A stretch of 64,000 nucleotides of DNA from Erythrophleum ivorense (taxonomy: Eukaryota; Streptophyta; Magnoliopsida; Fabales; Fabaceae). A program made the position numbers and the translations under genes. Where the stretch lies: contig JAIUCV010000103.1 in NCBI GenBank assembly GCA_026724425.1, forward strand, positions 3,194,936-3,258,935, given 5' to 3'. Positions 11,220 through 24,050 of the stretch are shown here, piece by piece; position 1 is the stretch's first letter, and each line of letters begins with the position of its first letter. The notes below the pieces were generated by a model that had not been told where the DNA came from, did no database searches, and saw only the letters and a program-made list of their open reading frames with translations.

Positions 11220-14200
11220 TCATGCAAGAATGGGAGCCATTCTGGAAGAGCTTTGCAAGCTAGCAGCATATTGTCGTGCCCACGAGTCATAATGAATAAT
11301 CTCTTCAAGGGAAGGTGAGGTAACCAATTCCTTTTGATGCTCGGCGCATGTTAGCTCCACAACTTTGAAAATATCCAGATAGCCAATCCTGGAAACAGCA
11401 AAAAACCCCATCAGAAGAGGATTCAAACTCACAAGACGACGCCTACTGTAACAGTTTGAGAAATGTAGGTAAAGAATCAAAGTAGCATCCCCTTGCAATC
11501 AAGGATTAAAAGCATTATAAAATGCTGGTTAAGAACTGATACAGTCAAAGAAATGTCCATGACAGATCCATAAGGCTTCTAACCAAACAACCAAGTTACT
11601 TTTTTTTTTAATCAAAAAACAACATCAATATATGGAATTCCAATCCTTCATTTATACTAAAGATGCTACAGAAGTCAAGTGATATATTCTAACAAACCTA
11701 CTGAAAATGAGTTAGCAATATCTTTATGGGTTTTTCTTTTTTTTAAAAGCTGCATGTGTTTGTACAGGTCAACAAGTAAAGGCTATTGTGGAATGGAACT
11801 GCAGAGTTCTTTGAAGATTGTTTCACTTCCAAGGCTGAACTATTTTAAACCTCGAAAACTTATTATTAGTGCTTTTTACTCCCTTCAGACACGGAGTGCA
11901 TGCAATTGATCATGTGTTATTTTTCATTATCATCACACAAGGGCATTTTGCATCGCACAGAGATAAGAGCCTCGGATTTACCAAAGGTTCACATTTTCCA
12001 TCTCTATTTCTTTCTCCCCCATCATATAAGAACAATTTCAATGAAGTCTGATAAGTCCACGGAAACATATATATATATATACACACAAACACACACACGA
12101 TGAAATTCTCAGTGCAATACTTGAAATAAGGAAATAACTAGGTTACTTACTTTCCTTCAATAAACATTTCTACAGCTTTCTCGTTAGCTGCACTGAGAAC
12201 TCCTGTCATGGTACCTCCAGCACGTCCAGCACCGTAGGCAAGATTCATGGATGGATACTTCACATTGTCAGGAGTTTTAAATGTTAAAGAACCAAGCCTG
12301 TGTAATCACATTTCAGATATAGCATCAGATGAGCTAACAGATTTTACAAAGTATGTTAATTCAATTAAATTATATAATACACCCCACATAATATGTATTC
12401 ACAATATCAGTTGCAGCGGCATAGGAATTATATCAATCATATTTTAAGCTGCCTTTCCCAAGATGCTGCTTAAGGAATGGAAGAGGATGACCATGGAATT
12501 TTTTAAGTTACACTTATAAACAAAGAATAAAAAACAGTCCTAGCTGGAACCTAGGCAAAGAGGAAAAGGAAATGAAATTATCTGGCCATTCATAGTAAGA
12601 AGGATTGATAATTTAACTTGGAATTCCTACAAAATTCAATTTAACAGGAAAGGCTTCACAATGGGGATGAACACTGAGCCCAATATTAATGCTTTTCCCA
12701 ACTTTAAAACTGTTGATTAAAGTAAGAAGATTCATCTCTTCGTTAAACTAAAGAAAAGTTGAAGTTCAAATTTGCAAGCCGCAGGGAAAATGATAGTACT
12801 TGCAAAGATCAAGACGAGGCCAAGTTACTTCAGAGCAATAAATTCTGTCTGGCCAAGACATCGTATAGAGAATTGGCAAGCGCATATCAGGCCACCCCAA
12901 CTGTGCCAGAACTGATGAATCCTGAAAATAGAAAAATAATTTAGTATGAGAAAAAGAGTAAACAAGTATTAATGATCTTTTTCTCCTTTCTTGTATTTCT
13001 TTTTCCATATTAATCTAATTAAACTTAAGACAACACAACCTCAACCAATATCCTTTTACTATTTCACCCAAAGGACCAGAAGTTGCAGGTATCATCATTC
13101 AGCATGTGTGTGTGTGTTTCTTTATTTAACAAGCAGCAGGCAACACAACATGGTGAAGAAATAAACCTGTGTTTCAATCATTGAGTGTATGATAGATTGT
13201 GGATGAATGACAATCTCAATATCATCATATTCAGCTCCAAACAAGTAATGTGCTTCAATTACTTCTAGGCCCTGCCAAAAAATAGGAAGAATTTTTTCTT
13301 ATAGCTATGAAATTCACGCCAAATTATTAAATAAATCGTAAGAATGCATGTTTCCATCTCAAACATTGACATCCAAAATAATCAAACCTTGTTGAATAGG
13401 GTAGCAGAATCCACAGTTATCTTTTTCCCCATATTCCAGTTGGGGTGCTTTAATGCATCAGCAACTTTAACGTCTTTCAGCTTCTCAACAGGCAAATCCC
13501 TGTCAATCACCGATGGGATGAATAACTAAATGCAAGTTGATTACTGGATCCTATAAAGATCACTAAGAATTAGAACAATTTAAGGTCTGCCATAAAAGGA
13601 TATTGATTCAAACAGATCATCATGATATGACTAGTTGGCAACAACCAGAAATTCAGAAAACACATAAGAAATTAGGTGCCATATCTTTCCCTTTAAGTTC
13701 CCTTCTGGTTCAAGAAAAGAAAAAATGCTTCAAATGTATTTGAAAAAAAAAAAAACACAGAGCATTGTAGTCATGCCTCATTCAAACATGAACAACTGCA
13801 CGCATTTAAGAGAATTAAGTTTATTTGTTTACAGAAAGAACTGTAATTTGTCTTCTATTCCCCAAGACAAGTGATTAAGATGCTTCAACTAGTCTTTACC
13901 AGACAACCTTGAAAACTCTTATTAAACTATGTTTTCTCACCTGAAAGCACCTCCAGATGCAGTTAAAATGATTCTCCTAAGTGCACCGTCAGGCAACCCC
14001 TGGATACACTGTAGAGAAGAATCCTTTTGACTTCAGTATTTATCACTTATCAGCAGCAAGAAATGAAGCAAGAAGAACAATTGCTTGATTACAATAAGAA
14101 AGATGCACACAACAATACATGTAATAAATGACATGAGAGTATACAAGGTCCATTAAACTAGTTGAACACTTCTGATAGATGTTACACTTCATAGTTTCAT

Positions 14201-16309
14201 ACCTGAAAAATGGCAGAATGTTCTGAATCAGCAGGAAGAATTTTTATGTTATGCTTGTGAGCAAGAGGAAGAACAAAAGGACCTCCAGCAATCAGTGTCT
14301 CTTTGTTGGCCAAAGCTATGTCTTTCCCTGCTTCTATAGCAGCAACAGTTGGCTAAGAAAATAATAAGAGGAGAATTAGTTGTTTGTCTGATAGTGTTAG
14401 TGTCTTTTCTTTCTAATTAAACTTGCTAAGAACTTTTTTGATATAAGAAATAAAATTTACTTTTTTTAATAGAAGCATGGGGAAACAAATCGCAATGGAG
14501 GCGCAGAAGACCTCAATATTTTTATATCTAGATTGGGAATGACCAAGTGCATATAGTATAGCAAATAGATTGGTTATCGAGAAGGGGCAAAATCTGGATA
14601 AAAAGTTACCTTCAGGCCTGCACAACCTACTATTCCTGTAACAACAGTGACTGCATCAGGGTGACGAGCAACCTGAAAATATATAAGTTATAGCTTAGGA
14701 AAAGCAACATTGGCTCCATAAGACAAATTATATAAGACTGAATGAGATGTCTACCTCAATGACTCCTTGTTCTCCAGGGATAATCTCAGGTTTTTGTTCA
14801 ACATCAGCCAAAGCCTCTTTGAGTTCATCAATAAGGGACTCATTTCTAACAGCAACAAGCTGAGGCTTGAACGTCTTTACCTGTACAATGTAAATATTTG
14901 AAAAGGTGAAATTCTATTGTCTGTACATTGAAAATAAGAGATACTGAGTCTGAATTTTTTTCCCAAAAAATAAAATAAAATAAAATAAAACGAATTAGAA
15001 GAACCATTTACTGCACGAATCATGCAGTAATAATAGTTACAATATTGAATAAATTATGGGATTAGATAAATCAATAAAGTCAATTTACATTGAGAAATTT
15101 CAAGTTTAATTCTGATTATAGATGGAGAAATAAAGCAACTGAAAGTTTCAATTACATACAGGATTATGGTGTTTACCTGATCTACAAGAAGGGTAATGTT
15201 TGAGCCAGCCGCAAGTGCCACAACCTTGAATTTATCTGGATTCTCAGCCACTATATCCAGTGTCTACAAAAACACACAAGGGGAAAAAAATGCATTGCAT
15301 GAAGGAGATAAGGCAAGTCAAGTTATATTTAGGAGGAGTAAACAATATGTTCACTTGACATTCCAAGTTTCTAGAGGAGAGGAATAATTAAAAGAAATAG
15401 ACAGGCAAGAAGGTATATTATGCTATTTTTAGTTCTATATTCATCTCAAATATTTAGAAGTGGGTTGAAGCACCGAAAATGAAAATTTTTATAATTGTCT
15501 GCAAGTACAGAAGAAATGATGTATTAAGTGAAATCTTCTGTTTGATGTGTTATGTACAAGCGTATGGCAATTATCTTTAATTGCATCTCCATGGGTATTT
15601 ATATTTATAGTATAGCTGATTATTTTGAAGGGAAATTTCAGTTATACCTGAGTTCCAATCGAACCTGTGGAGCCTACGATAGAGATGGGTTTTGGCCCCT
15701 CCCATGTCTTGCGACCGGCCTCTGGAACCGCTCGTCCTGGCCAGGCTGGAGGTGGTGTCTGCACAGAGCAATGAACTCTTCTTCCAACTTTTGTTCCACA
15801 ATCTCTTCTCTTCAAAGCAAAACCACCTGAGAATCAAATGAGAATGAGAGTTGCAATACGATGTGTTTGACACAAACAAAATTATAAATCTTGTTTTCAC
15901 AAAACATAATAGAATAATACCGCAACACCAGAGTAATCAGTACACAATAATAGTTTATATGTAAATCACAACATTAATCTGTTGAACGTCAAAGGAACAT
16001 GGAGAAGATGAACATTAAGATGATTGCATAGGCAAAAAATTCGATAACAAGAATAACCCACACAAGGAATAACATAATATACGGAAAAGTCAAGCCAACG
16101 TGATTCAACACAAATACAAGGTGGGTTATCTATAATGTTCAAAGTCTTCTATTTTTCCCAGCATAATATGAGCCTTTGAGGAACCAGAAGAAAAAAATAT
16201 GAGATGGAGTGAAGAAAGAACCTGGAAATTTTGCATGTCTGCTCGACTTGAAGGAATCGGAGAAAAATACAGACTTCACTTCAGCTGGAGACGGCAAATT
16301 CAGAGCCAT
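11220..16309 (-). CDS. DXR: 1-deoxy-D-xylulose 5-phosphate reductoisomerase (DXR), 12 exons
   Basis: DXR converts DXP to MEP with NADPH, the committed step of the plastid MEP isoprenoid pathway. Exons: 16309-16222, 15826-15648, 15263-15177, 14880-14755, 14672-14610, 14352-14203, 14008-13941, 13499-13388, 13271-13167, 12921-12800, 12297-12151, 11388-11220. All junctions are GT..AG and phases join to 471 aa, the usual plant length. Residues 1 to about 50 are a Ser/basic-rich plastid transit peptide ending near PPPAWPGRAV (54-63), the conserved plant segment at the mature N terminus. GSTGSIGT (81-88) is the NADPH-binding loop. LPADSEHS (220-227) carries the metal-ligand Asp and Glu, followed by HPNW (His272), GLEVIEAH (Glu297) and IHPQS (His314). 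No break or missing catalytic residue is seen. The 12-exon structure matches what is known for plant DXR. Confidence 0.97.
12067..12099. repeat. (TA)n(CA)n microsatellite in DXR intron 11
   Basis: A TA tract followed by an interrupted CA tract in the intron between exons 11 and 12 of DXR, about 50 bp from the donor site of exon 11. It is a likely polymorphic marker. Confidence 0.85.
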
Positions 16310-19300
16310 GACAAGAACACAATAGAACCCCCTTCAATTTGACGAGGGAAAAGGAATCAGGAGGATATAATCTGCAATAGTGGTATCCGCAGACTAGTGC
16401 GAAGGAGAAACAGAAATGGCAAAAGCTGTGTGTGGTGGAAGAGATGCGTAGTTTAATAGCCAAAATGCGGATTTTGAGTGCATTATTTATTATTTTATTG
16501 AAAGGAAGTGGAATGTGGGACTCGTTTTGCTCACAAGCGGCACAGAAAAAGGACGAAAGGACATGAGACGAGCGGCCTTGTGAGGAATCAGCACCCATCC
16601 TTGACTGCTACATATTCTTCCCCAGTAGTATATCAACTAGATTAAAATAAAACAAACAAATAAATTACACTCCCCACACTTAACAAATATTTAAATTACA
16701 CCATTCTTTTTTCATATTAAAATTTTATATCCTCTCCGATTAAAAAATATATACATTACGTTAATTTTTTTACAGTAAATAATGAATTATAATTATATTT
16801 ATCTTGATTATTATTCTTATTCTTATTTTGATAGCTAAACAGCATCAAACTAACTATCTTAATCAGTCAAATTTGATTCGACACTGCTCATGTATATCTC
16901 TAATTTTTTTCAATCTCATTCAGTAAATTATTATGTTTTACCAGTATATCTGTTGCAATAAATATATTAATATAAAAATAAAGAATGAGTAACTATTAAC
17001 GATAATAAACGAGTAACACGTGCCGCACGGGTTTGGTTCCAGTACAGATCGCAGCCAGACAACGTCGCAATTATCAATTGTGGCATCGTGGGTCTCGTGT
17101 GTTCAAATTTCCCTTACACTAATTAATTAATGAAAAAAAATTCAACAATTAAATAAATTAGGACAATCTGAAAATTTAAGATGACCATTTCTTACCCTCA
17201 TTTTTTATTAAATATATTTTTTCAACCTTTATTTCATATGTCCTATTGCTTAGTGGTTTATTAAAAGGAAAAAACTTATCCTCACTCTCTTGTATTTTTA
17301 TTATCATTTTTTATTAAAATTTATTAAATATATAATATTTTAATAATAATATGCTAAATGTATAACTTTTGAAAATAAATATATAATTTCTACCATTTAA
17401 CATCACATTATCGAATTTTAAAAAAAAAATCTACACAGGTTATAATTTTATTAAAAAATCTAATAATAAATATTTTTAATCAAAAAATTACAGTTAAACC
17501 CAATTTTTATCAAAAATTCAATAATATAAATTATATTTCAAAATCCCAACCCTCCAGTCCCCTTTTTTTTTCTCCATTCATAATTTTTTTATCATGTATC
17601 TCTTTCTTTATATAAAAATAAAATTCATCAGTATTTGATGAAAATTTTTAATTATTTTTTTATTTCTTGAATTTGAAATTTTTAATTTTTTTTTATTTCT
17701 ACTCAGTCAAAGTTCATGGTTTAATTTTTTTTTTAGCTTTGTTAATTTTTTTTGTAGTACTTCTTTTTCTTATTCAACCAATAAAACTTTAGAATTATTG
17801 AATCTAATGTTTTTAAATGAATGTAAGGTTTTATATCACCCATATATAATGATGATTTTCGATCGAAAATGTTAAAAGAAATTTGGGCATCCAATCGCTG
17901 AGCAATTAAAATTTTTGAAGAGGATAAAGATTCTTTGAAGTGAGATGCCTTTACATTACATTTGAAGTGAGGCTCATGGTAATAATGGGAGGTTTAATTA
18001 AAAATAAAATAAAATAATGTTAAACCTCATATACTTTATGTATTTTTTAACTTTAGAGTATCCATATTCATTTTAAAAAGATATCTATATTTGAACAAAA
18101 AATACAGCTATTATTAGAAGATCAATTACATGAAAATTTTGTAAATGTTGATCTTTTAATATTAAATTATTAAACATTGATTTGAACGGATTTTTATCTG
18201 TTAAAATAATATTAATTATTTTCCAATTTCTTGTATGATTCTTTAATAATTAATTTAGATATCCTAATGAAGGTAAACTTAGAAGAAGGATTTTATAATC
18301 TATCATTTGGATTATTTAGGTTGCTTACGATAGATTGACCTATAATTTATTAATAAATAATTTTAATTATTTAGTTATTTATTTGTGATTAATTAATTAA
18401 TATTCAAATTATTTTAATTTAAATTCTCAAATTTTTGCCAATTATTTTGTAGATTATAAAATAAAATAAAAATTGACAAATTAGAAGTAACATACACAAG
18501 TTCACATATGACAATTCTGTCTCCTAAACAAGAGAGAACAGAAAAAGTAAGAACAGACAAAAGAGAACTCCCTTCCTCTCCCTCCTTGGTATTTTGGTTC
18601 AATCATATTGCATGAACAGTGAATTCAAAAATTTTCAAGTAGGTATCCGAAACTTTTGTTCACAATCATTAAAGGGGGAAAAAACTACAATTCATTTCCT
18701 TATGCCATATTGTAATTTAATTTGGTGCAAATTGTCCTTTAATTTGGATTATGATATATTTGAATATAATAATCATACTAAGAAAATAATTATTTTGTGT
18801 GAAGTTATTTCTTACAAAGTATAATATAATATAACTATCAATAAATTCTTAATAAAATAATCCTTTTTTTATATGATTACTTTTTTTAATAACATTTAGT
18901 TATTTAAAAGAAAAATTATACATTTAGTCAAACACTAATTTAGAGTACGGTGTAAAAGATCCACTACGGCTATATTTCTTTCAAGTTATTATTCAAAGTT
19001 AGTATATATCCTTCTTACTTTTTTTTAATGCTTTTATACAGCTAATTGCACCCACACTAGTTTTAATAGTTAAAATTGAAGTGAATTTAATATTATAAAT
19101 TTAACTTATACCCATACCTTTTGTTTTATTATTTTCAAAATTTTAAGACCTTCTTTGTAATTGAAAAACAAAAAAGACAGCACTTGTATGCACACTTTCT
19201 AGCTGGGAAGGTTTTGTAAATGTTAGTTAACCAACGCCTTGGGATTATGACATTCTTTAAAAGTAAAAGTTTATGGTTATTTTTCAAACTAAATATTAAT

Positions 19301-19892
19301 AATTTATGTTTAAAAAAAAGATCAGGAGATATTATTTAAATTAAAATACAAAATAAGATAATAACATGACTTTTAAATTAAAACAAGATAATATGACTCT
19401 TCTTTTATTTATTTACAAAAGTATATCATGTGAACCACCCCACAAGTTCCAAGATTTTCCAAAAGAGATGAGAGCATGTAAGATGAAAAAGATTTAAGTC
19501 ATGCGTTTGCTTGAAGTGAAAACTGAGGTTGTTGTTATCTTCTTATGAATTATATGGAGGCATACGAAAACATTGACTCTCATAGAGATTATATTTACAT
19601 CAAGTATCGTATCGTATCTATTTAAGAATGAATCATGAAGATCCCTTGCCTTCCGAGTTTGGCGTTTTACGGACAAAACAACTGACATGGCTTTTCGATT
19701 TTATATTTATTTTTTAAGAGAAATTTCTCAATTGCGTTAAAAAAAGAAAAGAAAAGAATTTTATGTCATATTGCACTTCACTCTCATTATTTTTCTTTCT
19801 TTTGTTTTTTTGTTAATATTTAGTTTTATAAAAAAATTACTCTAATTGAGGTAATAGGATGTGAATAATTTAATATTGATTTTGAGGTCAAA

Positions 19893-20205
19893 TTTTTATT
19901 ATATAATAAAAAAATTATATAGACCTCCTATAAATTTCATTGAAATTATACAATTTTTTTTAAAATGAAAAGTTACTTTATATTTTAATTTAATTTTAAG
20001 TTATTTGATTAAAATACTCTCAATTAATTAAATACAAATTTTACATTGAGAGTAATTTAGTTAAAAGATTTAAAATTGAACTAAAATATAAAATAATTTT
20101 TATTTTAAAAGAGGTTTGTATATATTTTAAAAATAAAAAAAAATTTATATAATTTTAACAAAATTTAAAAAAGATTTTTATAATTTATTTTTATCTAATT
20201 TATTA
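19893..20205. repeat. AT-rich palindromic (MITE-like) repeat, copy B
   Basis: The left arm (about 19893-19985) is an imperfect reverse complement of the right arm (about 20095-20205), so the whole unit can fold back on itself. It shares arm sequence with the repeats at 2243-2620 and 63020-63320. This is the most compact of the three copies. No coding capacity. Confidence 0.5.
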
Positions 20206-20544
20206 AAACTTAAAAAATTAGGAGATAAATATATATGTTTTTAATTTTAATTACATTACAGACTAAAAAAGAAAGAAAATAACGCCATAATTGCAGCGCA
20301 TGCGTTTAAAAATGGTCATGCTTGCCGTTAAGTACTGACAAAGAGAACAAGAAGAGAAGGCTATTGATCGCAATGGGAATCAACTAAAGTGACCTGGCAT
20401 GGACTTTCTGTTAAATATATCAAGTTGAATTTGAGTGTACACTGAACCTTATTTTTTTCATAAGTCTATTTTTATTATACTCATTTTTTATTACTTTTTT
20501 GATCAAATTTCTCATAACCCTATGAATAAGACAAAATCTGTGGC

Positions 20545-20808
20545 TGCGTTCAACGCTAGTTGTGAGAAAATTTTCATTAGTTTATCTCTACTTTCAACGC
20601 TGGCTATAATTTTCCTAAGTAGGAAATAAATTACATCTGTGGTTGCGTTCAATCTGCAATTCTGAATATTTTATTAAAAAATTGGGAAAAAGTTTCAAAG
20701 ATAGAAGAATTGTAAAATAAAAAATGATTGTATAATTTTGCGTAATCTTCCACGATCGAGATAATGTAAATTTTTTAAAAAATAGTCAACATGCTAGCGT
20801 TGAACGCA
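20545..20808. repeat. 264-bp foldback with 15-bp perfect inverted ends
   Basis: TGCGTTCAACGCTAG at 20545-20559 is exactly reverse-complemented at 20794-20808. A partial third copy (TTGCGTTCAAT) lies at about 20644-20654. The interior is AT-rich and non-coding. This fits a small non-autonomous DNA transposon, but I found no clear target-site duplication. Confidence 0.55.
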
Positions 20809-20898
20809 TTTAGTCAAAATTATCGTGGGTATTAATTTCAAGGCACATTTGTAAACAGTCAAGCACATGTTATAATAATTTTTTAATAGGTATGTTCA

Positions 20899-21084
20899 TG
20901 AAAAGATTTTTCAGAAAAAAAGAAAAGTTTAGTGAAGCAAAGAGAATTTTCATACATTTTGAATCTCAAACGTACAAGGCTTTGTATATAACTCTCCTCC
21001 TACGACTGACTTAGTAAGGGATGTAATATGTTAATTGTACATTAAGTTCGTTTGTTATTTCATTTGTTCCTGAGTACTCTCTAA
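20899..21084 (-). repeat. 3' LTR of copia element 1
   Basis: Aligns with 27338-27473 through GAAGCAAAGAGAATTTTCATA and a TGTAATATGTTA..TTGTTATTTCA..TTGTTCCTGA stretch. It keeps about 50 bp that the other LTR has lost. It starts with TG in plus-strand orientation; the inner end is approximate. Confidence 0.75.
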
Positions 21085-21798
21085 ATCCGCCTGCAGACTC
21101 GATTTGCAAATTGATTCAACTTTGAATTTAGAACATTGTGAGAGGAATTGAGTATGAGGAATAGTCTTGGTGAGAATGTCAGCTGTTTGTTTGCTCACGT
21201 GAAGGGATGTGATGAACCTTTAATTTGTTTGGCTAGAACTTTTTCTTGAACAAACTAGAGATCCAACTCAATGTGCTATGTACGAGTATGTAGAATTGGG
21301 TTTGCTGCAAGCATTATAGCATTGAGATTATCATAGTAGATCTTGGGAATTGCAGGAGGAATGATATGTAGTTCTGAGAAGAGGGATTGAAGCCATGAGC
21401 CAGCTAGTGCATTTAGCACTTAAACGAGAAACCATAAGTTGTTTTTCAAGCAACCAAGATATGAGATTAGAGCCTAAGTAAACATAGTATCCAAAGATAG
21501 ACCTGCCATCATCCAAGTTAGATACCCAGTTTACATTACATAAGGCCATGAGATTCAGTGTGGGTAATGGCTTAAGATGGAATCCATGGTCTAATGTGCC
21601 CCTGAGATAACATAGGATTCATTTAACTACCTTCCAATGTTCTTTAAGTGGGGCAATGCATGGATTGGCAAACATTATTAACTGAGTAAGCCAATTATGG
21701 CCTGGTTATGGTAATGCATTAAAGCGCACCAACAACTGATTTGTACCTTGAAGGATCAATACGGGGATTGGCAACAGAGGCAGTGAGCTTGAGACCAG

Positions 21799-24050
21799 CA
21801 GCGGCGGAACTACATGTATTTGAGATTTTTAAAAATTTTATATATGTAGTATTAAATTTTGATATACCTTCATTTTTTAGAATTTTAATCCATTAAAGCT
21901 AAACACATATATGATTGAATTATGTAATTTTTTAAAATTATTTGACATTTTAATTTGAATCTAATAAATTTATTCACATGTATTATATGTACAACTTTTA
22001 CCCAAAAACTATTTATTATTATTCTTTTTTTTTTATCAAAATCCTTTTTTTTATTCTCACAAGTAACTACCTCTTTTTTTCTCTAACTCTATATTTTTAA
22101 AAAACTTACCAACCATCGTATAAAATACATTACATTTCACTGCTTGCTTTTTTTTTTTTTTCTCCTTGTCTATGTTTCACACTTTTGACTTCACTTCATC
22201 TCCGTTAAATTAATTTCAAATTTTCAATTGCTTGCCTCTTGGGCTGCCTATATTTTTGTTTATTTGTGGACTATAGATCGTCTTCTCTTCTTGTCATCAT
22301 TATCTATTGCTTATTGGTGCTCCCATGTTGCACCTGCACTGCTTCAGCTTCATTTTCATCTCTGTGCCCGTTTGAAAATGCAATGAAAAAGCACATTTGT
22401 ATAGAAGTACTAAATTTTTGCTTAGAGTGAAATGTGATTTCGAGAGAGTTATCGCATTTCCAAACATACTCTTTATCTTTTGGTTAATGCGTTATTGGTA
22501 AATCTAATCCTGAGTCAAAAAACTCATCCAACATGAAAAATAAATGGATATAAACTCAAAAACAAATATGGAATAAATAGAGTTTAGGTTTTTTTTCAAA
22601 TCTGGACGGTTTTGTATAACTTTTATTATTATTATTAATCAATAATGTAAATAATAAAATAGTTGATCCACCGAAAAAATGAAAAAGTTGATAAAGTAAA
22701 TTTTACTGATAATTTTTATAAAAATCTGTTTTCGTCAAAACTGAGGTTGGTACAGAAAATTAAAAATGAAACAATCCGAAACAAATAACAAAGATAACCA
22801 TCTGAATCCCTTTCTTAAGGATTTGGAGATGAGTGGTTTTGCAAGATGACAAACAATAGCTATAGGTACTGCTCGCTTCCGGCAATTTGATTGCTTAGAC
22901 ACAGAACTGAAAGCACTGTGTTGAGGAAAAATGGAAGGCTGAGAGTGGTAAAAGAGGTAGGTAATATCAGCAAGAGGCATTCTCCTTAACTTTCTTCCCT
23001 CACTGCTGATCTTCTTGAAAGATGCAGCATTTGTAGCAACTGGGTTAGTGACAATGGGTATCACATTCTCTCTGTTTCTCTGCTTAAGAGTGCCCATGGA
23101 CTCCATAAGAGCAGCTTCAACCGCACTAGCAGAGATTTTAATTCAGAATTTGGCATACAAGATATACGATGATACATAGAGTGTAATGAGGTATATATCA
23201 AGAACATTACCTTTGGTTTATATTAAAAATATATATATCATTATTTTATTGGCTGGGCTGAGTTTAACCCATACTAGACCCATTTTAGCAAACAATATTG
23301 AGTTTGAGCCCAGTTTTTTTGAAATTTTTTTTTAATGAATCCAATTCATAATCAAGTTAGTTCCTAACATGAGTCTGAGAAAGAAAGTGAGAAAAAAATG
23401 TGAGTTTTTTCTTTCTTTCTTTGATCATATTCTTTTTTTCTTTGTAACTACATATATTAAATATAAAATAAGAATTGTTATTCAGCCTTCTTTATATTAT
23501 CTAAGTTTTATTAAATTATAGCATATCTTCCAAAGTTAAGAAAGCAAAAATCATTGATTTTTTTGTTGAAGTATACAAAAACAAAAAATTAAAGGTCAAA
23601 CGTTACACATATTTAATAAATTATTGATATTTTTTCTATTTAATTCTTTTTTTAATGTTGCACTACTTAATATTAATGCTGCAAATTTTAATTCATTCTT
23701 TATGCTACATTTGTTTAATGTTTAATTGTGAATTTGTGATGCTCTTAACTATTTTTAATTATAATTTTTCTTATATCAAAACTTGATTTATAATAAGTAG
23801 GTTTGCAAATTTTTTAGATTTTGAACAGGAAATGAAAGATTTTCTAAAGAGAAAATTATCATCAGAGCAATAATTTTCATTTAAAATTTATGAATCTAAT
23901 CTCCAACCATAACAGACCAAAATTAATTTACAAAGTTTGCCATCAAACCTCAGAAAACAAATTAAAATTTCAACTTATCATTCTAACAAACAGGATAAGA
24001 TATGAAAAGCATATTTGCAAAGGAGATTGCGTGTCCTAACTCTGCCATTA
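21799..24050. mobile_element. 2.25-kb insertion with imperfect inverted termini inside copia element 1
   Basis: The copia polymerase reading stops at 24051 and resumes at 21798. The ends of the intervening DNA are imperfect inverted repeats: CAGCGGCGGAACTA at 21799 and TAATGGCAGAGTTA read inward from 24050, differing by five transitions and one transversion-free first base pair class (Y/R pattern YARYGGCRGARYTA). Flanks ACCAG (21794-21798) and ACCAA (24051-24055) look like a 5-bp target duplication; with one copy removed the copia frame is continuous. The interior is AT-rich with poly-T runs, one 123-codon open frame on the minus strand and no transposase that I recognise. The superfamily is uncertain because 5 bp does not match the usual 8 bp of hAT or 9 bp of Mutator. 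Confidence 0.6.
22735..23106 (-). CDS. unrecognised 123-aa open frame inside the insertion
   Basis: I do not recognise this protein. The first two-thirds look like real coding sequence: polar, lysine/arginine-rich, with a GRKLRRMPLADITYLF segment at about residues 36-51. The last 25 residues are hydrophobic and aromatic-rich, as when translation runs into an intron or non-coding DNA. The PLADIT string loosely recalls short PLxDI motifs of some plant cell-division regulators, but that is far too little for a call. A captured first exon of a host gene is possible, since it lies inside a mobile-element insertion whose other contents are non-coding. A random frame cannot be excluded. Confidence 0.3.
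   Translation of the reverse strand: MESMGTLKQRNRENVIPIVTNPVATNAASFKKISSEGRKLRRMPLADITYLFYHSQPSIFPQHSAFSSVSKQSNCRKRAVPIAIVCHLAKPLISKSLRKGFRWLSLLFVSDCFIFNFLYQPQF

Larger units (their letters stand above)
16310..20898. other. AT-rich spacer between DXR and copia element 1
   Basis: The first 100-300 bp should be the DXR promoter and 5' UTR on the minus strand; I could not pick a clear TATA box. From about 16620 on the sequence is A/T-rich with no convincing gene. Two palindromic repeats inside it are listed separately. Confidence 0.55.
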
